Source of the DNA: RGIG4608 sp045651165
GTDB taxonomy: Bacteria; Bacillota; Clostridia; Oscillospirales; CAG-272
Direction: 5' to 3'
NCBI GenBank assembly: GCA_045651165.1
Contig: JAZRRX010000050.1
Coordinates: forward strand, 1 to 13,403
Length of the DNA: 13,403 nucleotides
Shown here: piece after piece, positions 8,347 to 13,403 of the stretch
How positions within the stretch are numbered: position 1 is the stretch's first letter
How the letters are laid out: each line of letters opens with the position of its first letter
Translations under genes and position numbers: made by a program
Notes under the pieces: model-generated
Databases searched by the model: none
What the model was told of the DNA's origin: nothing
The model's input: the letters and a program-made list of their open reading frames with translations, nothing else

Positions 8347-8564
8347 TTGTAGGGACCGACGGTCTCGCTGCGGCTCGGTCACACTCGGGGGAAAACAACA
8401 CACTGTGTTGTTTTCTAAGACCCTCGCGCCACTTCGTTACCCCGACGGTCCACAACGAACGATAAACACATTTTTCACGGCTTCGCGAAAACAAAATCAA
8501 ATATTTTTTATAAAAAAGTTACTTTATCTTTGAAATGGACCGCCGAGGACGTCGGTCCCTACAA
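8347..8564. repeat. 218-bp palindromic element bounded by perfect 15-bp inverted repeats
   Basis: The left end ttgtagggaccgacg (8347-8361) is the exact reverse complement of the right end (8550-8564). Inside are further nested palindromes: gaccg-a-cggtc at 8354-8364, the 25-bp hairpin at 8391-8415, a second ccgacggtc at 8442-8450, a small hairpin near 8472-8491 and ggaccg/cggtcc at 8538-8559. The interior is locally GC-richer than its flanks. Open frames crossing it on both strands (8315-8533 and 8252-8500) have no ribosome binding site and no recognisable domain, and look like by-products of the palindrome. There is no transposase. It resembles a non-autonomous, MITE-like or REP-like intergenic repeat. 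No target-site duplication is evident: tttt and attg flank the two ends. The 87 nt from 8565 to the pth start are AT-rich, with only the pth ribosome binding site recognised. Confidence 0.7.
8391..8415. repeat. 25-bp near-perfect palindrome inside the polC-pth element
   Basis: The arms gaaaacaacac and gtgttgttttc pair over 11 bp around a 3-nt centre (act). At the DNA level the symmetry extends to 12 bp around one base. It could form a hairpin or cruciform. The gtgttgt/acaacac core also occurs in the 40-bp terminal repeats, there in the opposite order. Confidence 0.8.
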
Positions 8565-8651
8565 GATTGCTTCTATTTTGAATTTGTTTGTTCTAACTAA
8601 CCGACAAATCCCAATTTAACGTTTAAATTTATAATTAACAAGGAAACCAAA

Positions 8652-9287
8652 ATGGCAGACATTTTTGAATTATTTAAGAAAATTTCAAGTGAAAACAGTG
8701 CTTCACGCGAGCCGATATCCCACATTATTGTGGGACTTGGCAATCCGGGTGCGCAATATCTTCACACAAGACATAACGCGGGCTTTTTAGCCATAGATTA
8801 TATTTGCGAAAAATACAATGCTCGCGTAAATAAGAGTGCTCACAAGGGACTTTGTGGTGAGGCAACCATCGGTGGCAAACGAGTATTACTCGTTAAACCT
8901 CAAACCTTTATGAATTTGTCGGGTGAATGTGTACGCGCAGTCCTTGATTTCTACAAAATCAGCCCCGACAATCTCATAATCATCTATGATGACATCTCTC
9001 TTGACGTAGGACGTCTTCGTGTTCGTCGCGATGGAAGTGCAGGTGGACACAATGGTATCAAGAGCATTTTAGAGCATCTTGGTACAAAGACATTCCCAAG
9101 AATTAAGGTGGGTGTTGGACAAAAGCCACATCCCGACTATGATCTTGCATCTTGGGTGCTTTCCGAGTTCAAAGCAGATGAACTCAAGGCACTTGAGGGC
9201 ACTTTCCCAACAGTATGTGAGGGACTTGAAAAAATTTTGACAACAAGCATTGACGATGCAATGCAGATTTGCAATAAAAAGAACTAA
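8652..9287 (+). CDS. pth: Peptidyl-tRNA hydrolase with an N-terminal extension
   Basis: Cytoplasmic esterase that releases tRNA from peptidyl-tRNAs dropped by stalled ribosomes. Family residues are all present: N31 in GLGNPG, the catalytic H41 in TRHNAGF, N88 in QTFMNLSGE, the aspartate at 113 or 114 in YDDISL, and N134 in GGHNG. The 211-aa product is about 20 residues longer at the N terminus than the E. coli enzyme, which starts directly at the IVGLGNPG strand. The extra segment (about 1-23, MADIFELFKKISSEN...) looks like a short amphipathic helix and linker. The start is supported by aagga 7 nt before the ATG, and no ATG lies closer to the core. It is followed by mfd 14 nt downstream; the pth-mfd pair is widely conserved in Bacillota. 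It starts a second transcription unit after a 403-nt gap, but I could not assign a promoter. Confidence 0.96.
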   Translation: MADIFELFKKISSENSASREPISHIIVGLGNPGAQYLHTRHNAGFLAIDYICEKYNARVNKSAHKGLCGEATIGGKRVLLVKPQTFMNLSGECVRAVLDFYKISPDNLIIIYDDISLDVGRLRVRRDGSAGGHNGIKSILEHLGTKTFPRIKVGVGQKPHPDYDLASWVLSEFKADELKALEGTFPTVCEGLEKILTTSIDDAMQICNKKN

Positions 9288-9301
9288 TTGGAGTAATAAA
9301 T

Positions 9302-12300
9302 ATGAGCTTTATTACCGAAGCGATACGACTTGATGGCGAATATCGACAACTCCTTGACACGATAGAAAAGGAATTTCGCACTCACAAGTCATATCCTATA
9401 GCAATCAGCGGTTTGTCTGACGGTGCAAGTGATAGCGCGATAATTTCTCTTGCCGAGGATACGAAAGAGAAACGAGGCAAAATGCCCCTGTTTATCATAT
9501 GTCCTGAAGAAAAGGAATGCTTGCGTCTTCAAAAATTGTTCACTCAATTTGGATACAGAGCAGGCTTCTATCTTAACCGCGACCTAAATTTTTATAATAT
9601 TACTGCCTCCCATGAGTATGAGCATGAGAGGCTTAAAGTGTTGTTTGGAATACTCAATTCCGAACTTGATGCAGTCATTACCACACCCGATGCGGCTCTT
9701 TCCTATACGATACCGCCTATGGAACTTCGAAAGAGCATCATCAGACTTGATACAAACACAATCACCACTCCTCGTGAGCTTTGCAAATTCTTGACTTTAT
9801 GTGGATATGTCAACGTTGAAATGGTTGATGGAGCAGGTCAGTTTGCACAGCGTGGAGGCATTGTTGATATTTTTGCCCCCGGTGGTTTTTATATCAACGA
9901 GGACGGTGAGCGAGCACGCGCCGATTTGCCCGTGAGAATTGAATTTTTTGGTGACGAAATCGACCGAATGGGACTTTTCTCAATAGAAACTCAAAGAATG
10001 ATTGAGAATGTTGAGTGCATCGAATTTTCACCTGCGCGCGAGATTTTGGTAAGTGCCGAGAAAATCGCAAAATTGCGTCAGGCAATTAGTGAACAGTTCA
10101 AATCCTCAAAAAATGCCGATGCCATTATCGAGCTTACGGGTGAGCTCAATGCCATTGACGGACTAAACGGTGAGGGTGGCTCACTTAAATTTATTGATAA
10201 GTATATTACTCTTGTCTATCCCGAAAGATGCTCACTCTTTGACTATATCACCGAGCGCACATGCGTAATAATTAAGGGAACAAATGCTATTGCAGAGCGC
10301 CTTCGTGGTGCTGAATGGCATCAGCATCAAGTAATTGAAGAATTGATTGAGGGTGGCACGATTGCACCGAAATATACTGACTATTCAAAGCCCTCGTCCC
10401 ATTACGAGCTTTTCTGCGACAGAAACGTGGCATTGCACACCGACTCAATAACGCAGGGACTTTCGGGCAAAAACACAAGTGGAATTTTCCATTTCAGAAG
10501 CAAGCAAACCGTATCATACGATGAAAAAACCGAGCTTCTTTTTGAAGATATTGAACAGTATCTTGCAAGTAAATTTGCCGTTTGTGTGCTTTGTGAAAAC
10601 GAGGTTTTTGCTAAAAATATCGTTGGTACGCTTATAGAGAAAGAGATAAAAGCAAGTCTTGAACCCGAAAGCGTGGCGCAGGGTGAGGTTGGCGTTTTCT
10701 ATCGCGACCAATTCTTTGGCTATGAACTGCCAAGCGCTCGTATTGCCGTACTTTCTACAAGTCGAGAGGGAAGAAACGGTGGCATAAACTCCGTTTCAAA
10801 GTCGATGCGCAGACGAAAGAAAAAGAGCAATACACAGCAAATCTTCTCATATAACGACCTCGAGGTCGGAGATTTGGTTGTCCACGAAGCGTACGGTATC
10901 GGTAAATATGCAGGAATTACAAATCTTGTCCAAGACGGAATCGGACACGACTATATCACAATTCAGTATGCAGGTAGCGACAAACTTTTCTTGCCCGTTG
11001 AAAAGCTTGATATGGTTTCAAAATACGTTGGTGCGCACTCTGACGATGGTCTTATAAAGCTTTCTCGATTTGGAGGAGCAGAGTGGGGCAAGGCAAAGGC
11101 AAAAGCCAAGGCAGCGGTAAAGGAGATGGCAAAGGAGCTTATCGAACTTTACGCGCGCAGAATGAGAACACACGGCTTTGCTTTTCCACGCGATGACGAT
11201 TTCCAACGCGACTTTGAGGCGGCGTTTGAATATGACGAAACCGACGCTCAAATTGAGGCAATTAACGATATAAAGGGAGATATGATGCAGTCAATGCCGA
11301 TGGATAGACTTCTTTGCGGGGACGTTGGCTTTGGCAAAACCGAGGTTGCATTCCGTGCGGCGTATAAGGCGGTGCTTGGTGGCAAGCAGGTTGCAATTTT
11401 AGTGCCAACTACAATTTTGGCGCTTCAGCATTATCAAACTGCACTTTCGCGCTTCCGTGCATTTGGTGTGAACGTTGATATGATTTCGCGTTTTAAGACC
11501 GCCAAACAACAGGGAGCAACAAAGAGAAAGCTCAAACGCGGAGAGATTGATATATTAATAGGTACACATCGTCTTATTTCAAACGACGTTGAATTTAACA
11601 ATTTGGGACTTTTAATTGTTGACGAGGAGCAGAGATTTGGCGTTGCCCAAAAAGAAAAATTAAAAAAGCTTTCGGGCAATATTGACGTGCTTTCACTTTC
11701 TGCAACTCCCATTCCAAGAACGCTTAATATGGCAATGGGTGGACTTCGTGATATTTCCGTGCTTGACGAAGCACCGATTGATAGAATACCCATTCAAACC
11801 TATGTGTTAGAGCAAGATGACCTTATTGTCAATGAGGCAATAAGACGTGAGCTTCGTCGTGGTGGTCAGGTGTTCTATATGCACAACTTTGTTGACAGTA
11901 TTTATGCAGTAGCAGCTCGACTGACGCGTGCATTTCCCGATGCAAGAATTACCGTAGCACACGGCAAGATGGACAAGGAGGAGCTTGAAGAAATTTGGGG
12001 TGAGATGCTCAAGGGTGAGATTGATATTTTGGTTAGCACAACCATTATCGAAACGGGAATTGACATTCCCAATGCCAATACCCTCATCGTTGATAATGCC
12101 CATCGACTTGGATTATCCCAGCTCCACCAGATAAGAGGACGAGTTGGACGTTCAAGCAGACGCGCTTATGCTTATTTCACATATCCCAAGGATATGGCAC
12201 TCACCGAAATTGCTCAAAAGCGACTTGAGGCAATAAGAGAATATGCCGAATTTGGCGCAGGATTTAAGATTGCTATGCGCGACCTTGAATTAAGAGGTGC

Positions 12301-12868
12301 AGGAAATATGCTCGGCGCCGAGCAACACGGACACCTCGATGCCGTGGGTTATGACCTCTATATTAAACTCCTCAATGAAGCCGTACTTGAAGAAAAGGGA
12401 GAAAAGGTCGAAGAAAAGCCCGAATGTACAGTAACACTTAACTATAACGCGTTCATTCCCGAAAAATACGTTTCATTTTCGTCGCAGAGAATGGGACTTT
12501 ACAAACGAATTGCGCTCATAGACAACGATTACGATAGACTTGATATCTTGGACGAGATGATAGACCGTTATGGCGATATGCCAAAGCCGGTTGACAACCT
12601 TTTAATGATTGCGCTCATTCGTGCGAATGCGCTCAAGTGCAAGATAACCTCAATCACGCAAGAGGGAAGTGAGTTCCGTATCATACCTGCGCGTATAGAT
12701 ATTGATATTTGGAGTGACGTTGAAGAAACCTTTGACGGCAAGATGAAGATTGTGCTTTCGTCAAAGCCATATATAAGTGTCCGTCCAAAATCGAGCACCG
12801 ATGCACTCAAATCCCTCAATAGAATACTTGAAAAATATATTGAAATTGAAGCAAAAAATAAGAATTAA
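9302..12868 (+). CDS. mfd: Transcription-repair coupling factor
   Basis: ATP-dependent DNA translocase that removes RNA polymerase stalled at lesions and recruits the UvrABC excision nuclease. It is 1188 aa, in line with the B. subtilis and E. coli proteins. The N-terminal UvrB-like region (about 25-350) includes QRGGIVDIF (183-191). A basic linker (RRRKKK, 503-508) precedes the CarD-like RNA polymerase interaction domain (about 515-580, VGDLVVHEAYGIGKY). The RecG-like translocase has Walker A GDVGFGKT (673-680), the DEEQ box (774-777), SATPIPRT (800-807) and QIRGRVGRS (943-951). The TRG element follows at about 984-1010 (FGAGFKIAMRDLELRGAGN). The autoinhibitory C-terminal domain lies at about 1045-1145. 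The ribosome binding site ttggag lies 8 nt before the ATG. The gene is complete and motif-intact. Confidence 0.98.
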   Translation: MSFITEAIRLDGEYRQLLDTIEKEFRTHKSYPIAISGLSDGASDSAIISLAEDTKEKRGKMPLFIICPEEKECLRLQKLFTQFGYRAGFYLNRDLNFYNITASHEYEHERLKVLFGILNSELDAVITTPDAALSYTIPPMELRKSIIRLDTNTITTPRELCKFLTLCGYVNVEMVDGAGQFAQRGGIVDIFAPGGFYINEDGERARADLPVRIEFFGDEIDRMGLFSIETQRMIENVECIEFSPAREILVSAEKIAKLRQAISEQFKSSKNADAIIELTGELNAIDGLNGEGGSLKFIDKYITLVYPERCSLFDYITERTCVIIKGTNAIAERLRGAEWHQHQVIEELIEGGTIAPKYTDYSKPSSHYELFCDRNVALHTDSITQGLSGKNTSGIFHFRSKQTVSYDEKTELLFEDIEQYLASKFAVCVLCENEVFAKNIVGTLIEKEIKASLEPESVAQGEVGVFYRDQFFGYELPSARIAVLSTSREGRNGGINSVSKSMRRRKKKSNTQQIFSYNDLEVGDLVVHEAYGIGKYAGITNLVQDGIGHDYITIQYAGSDKLFLPVEKLDMVSKYVGAHSDDGLIKLSRFGGAEWGKAKAKAKAAVKEMAKELIELYARRMRTHGFAFPRDDDFQRDFEAAFEYDETDAQIEAINDIKGDMMQSMPMDRLLCGDVGFGKTEVAFRAAYKAVLGGKQVAILVPTTILALQHYQTALSRFRAFGVNVDMISRFKTAKQQGATKRKLKRGEIDILIGTHRLISNDVEFNNLGLLIVDEEQRFGVAQKEKLKKLSGNIDVLSLSATPIPRTLNMAMGGLRDISVLDEAPIDRIPIQTYVLEQDDLIVNEAIRRELRRGGQVFYMHNFVDSIYAVAARLTRAFPDARITVAHGKMDKEELEEIWGEMLKGEIDILVSTTIIETGIDIPNANTLIVDNAHRLGLSQLHQIRGRVGRSSRRAYAYFTYPKDMALTEIAQKRLEAIREYAEFGAGFKIAMRDLELRGAGNMLGAEQHGHLDAVGYDLYIKLLNEAVLEEKGEKVEEKPECTVTLNYNAFIPEKYVSFSSQRMGLYKRIALIDNDYDRLDILDEMIDRYGDMPKPVDNLLMIALIRANALKCKITSITQEGSEFRIIPARIDIDIWSDVEETFDGKMKIVLSSKPYISVRPKSSTDALKSLNRILEKYIEIEAKNKN

Positions 12869-12880
12869 AGGAGAAAAACT

Positions 12881-13219
12881 ATGAACTGTTTATTTTGTAA
12901 AATAATTAACGGAGAAATTCCGTCAAAGAAGGCATTTGAAAATGAGAATATCTACGCGTTCTATGACATAGCCCCTCAAGCTCCCGTGCATATTTTGGTA
13001 ATTCCCAAAAAGCATATCGCAAGTGTTGATGAGATAAATGCTGAAAATAGCTCCATCGTTGCAGAAATTTTTGAGAATATTCCTAAAATTGCAAAAGAGG
13101 CGGGAATTACCAACGGATATAGAGTAATTTCCAACTGTGGAGATGATGCTTGTCAAAGCGTACACCATTTGCATTTCCATATTGTAGGTGGCGCACAGCT
13201 TTCCGATAAAATGGCATAA
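12881..13219 (+). CDS. HIT-family (HINT-like) nucleotide hydrolase
   Basis: Small cytosolic protein of 112 aa in the histidine-triad superfamily. HINT-type members hydrolyse nucleoside phosphoramidates or adenylated substrates; the physiological substrate in bacteria is often unclear. The triad is visible as HHLHFHIVGG, with H96, H98 and H100. An N-terminal CLFC pair (C3, C6) suggests the zinc-binding subgroup, probably with H46 and H95. The family opening CLFCKIINGEIPS is typical. The ribosome binding site aaggag starts within the mfd stop codon and lies 7 nt before the ATG, so it is probably cotranscribed with mfd. It is the last gene of the unit, with an intrinsic terminator 9 nt after its stop codon. 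The link to mfd seems positional; I know of no shared pathway. Confidence 0.95.
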   Translation: MNCLFCKIINGEIPSKKAFENENIYAFYDIAPQAPVHILVIPKKHIASVDEINAENSSIVAEIFENIPKIAKEAGITNGYRVISNCGDDACQSVHHLHFHIVGGAQLSDKMA

Positions 13220-13228
13220 GTTGAATAG

Positions 13229-13260
13229 AAAGAACCCAATTTTTGGGTTCTTTTTTGTTT
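13229..13260 (+). terminator. Intrinsic terminator of the pth-mfd-HIT unit
   Basis: An 11-bp stem (aaagaacccaa with ttgggttcttt) closes a 3-nt loop and runs into a T tract (ttttttgttt). It starts 9 nt after the HIT stop codon. It is the clearest Rho-independent terminator in the window. Confidence 0.93.
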
Positions 13261-13300
13261 GCTAAATTGGGATTTATGAGGAAGTTAGTTTATACGGATT

Positions 13301-13326
13301 TAGGGGGATTTTGAAAAATCCCCCTA
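13301..13326. repeat. 26-nt perfect palindrome (12-bp arms)
   Basis: tagggggatttt and its exact reverse complement flank two bases (ga). It lies about 40 nt beyond the HIT terminator in non-coding DNA. No T run follows on either strand, so it is not a typical terminator. It may be a dispersed palindromic repeat or a backup hairpin. The rest of 13261-13363 is AT-rich, with nothing else recognised. Confidence 0.75.
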
Positions 13327-13363
13327 TAACCCCAAAACTTTTTAAACCTATTTAAAGTCAAAT

Positions 13364-13403
13364 TTCGCGCAAATTGTGTTGTTACACAACACATAACGAT
13401 TTT
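13364..13403. repeat. Right copy of the 40-bp terminal direct repeat
   Basis: Identical in sequence and orientation to positions 1-40, including the 8-bp inverted repeat with spacer tac. The window ends inside it, so its true right boundary is not visible. Confidence 0.9.

Noticed and set aside
8252..8500. Possible 82-aa gene on the - strand in the polC-pth gap
   Set aside because: Its sequence is the complement of the polC terminator-like hairpin and the palindromic element, with no translation signal or known family.
8315..8533. Possible 72-aa gene on the + strand in the polC-pth gap
   Set aside because: No ribosome binding site and no recognisable domain. The frame crosses nested palindromes, and an equally long frame runs on the opposite strand.
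8630..8635. TATAAT as a pth promoter
   Set aside because: It would start transcription at or inside the ribosome binding site (8640-8644), and there is no -35 at the right distance.
1..13403. Window as a plasmid, phage or other circular element, from its identical ends
   Set aside because: There are no replication, mobilisation or structural phage genes. All seven genes are chromosomal housekeeping genes, and a 40-bp overlap is easily produced by a repeat.

Overview
The window looks like a chromosomal segment of an AT-rich member of the Bacillota, most likely a clostridial lineage. The evidence is PolC, the Gram-positive replicative polymerase with an exonuclease inserted in its PHP domain, next to the dxr-rseP-ispG block that is common in Clostridia. 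Every gene lies on the + strand, has a good Shine-Dalgarno sequence and ends in TAA or TAG. The sequence alone does not allow a narrower placement.

Layout. Positions 1-462 hold no gene. They contain a 40-bp sequence repeated exactly at the far end of the window, then a cluster of hairpins (183-360). Next comes a tight operon: dxr (463-1629), rseP (1642-2694), ispG (2704-3780), and polC (3845-8248) after a 64-nt gap. Dxr and IspG are the second and the penultimate enzymes of the MEP isoprenoid pathway, RseP is a site-2 intramembrane protease, and PolC is the replicative DNA polymerase. A 403-nt gap (8249-8651) follows. It holds a terminator-like hairpin and a 218-bp element bounded by a perfect 15-bp inverted repeat. 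The second unit is pth (8652-9287), mfd (9302-12868) and a HIT-family gene (12881-13219), closed by a strong intrinsic terminator. The last ~140 nt contain a 26-nt palindrome and the second copy of the 40-bp repeat.

The seven genes are conventional housekeeping genes, complete, with the family motifs I checked in place. I see no defence system, CRISPR array, transposase, phage gene, tRNA or rRNA, and no credible new protein system. The unusual content is intergenic: an exact 40-bp direct repeat at the two ends, a multi-hairpin region before dxr, a palindromic element between polC and pth, and a 20-bp inverted match linking those two intergenic regions. The simplest reading is that non-coding dispersed repeats occupy the gaps and that the sequence ends at repeat copies. 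A real 13.36-kb circle carrying these genes is much less likely.
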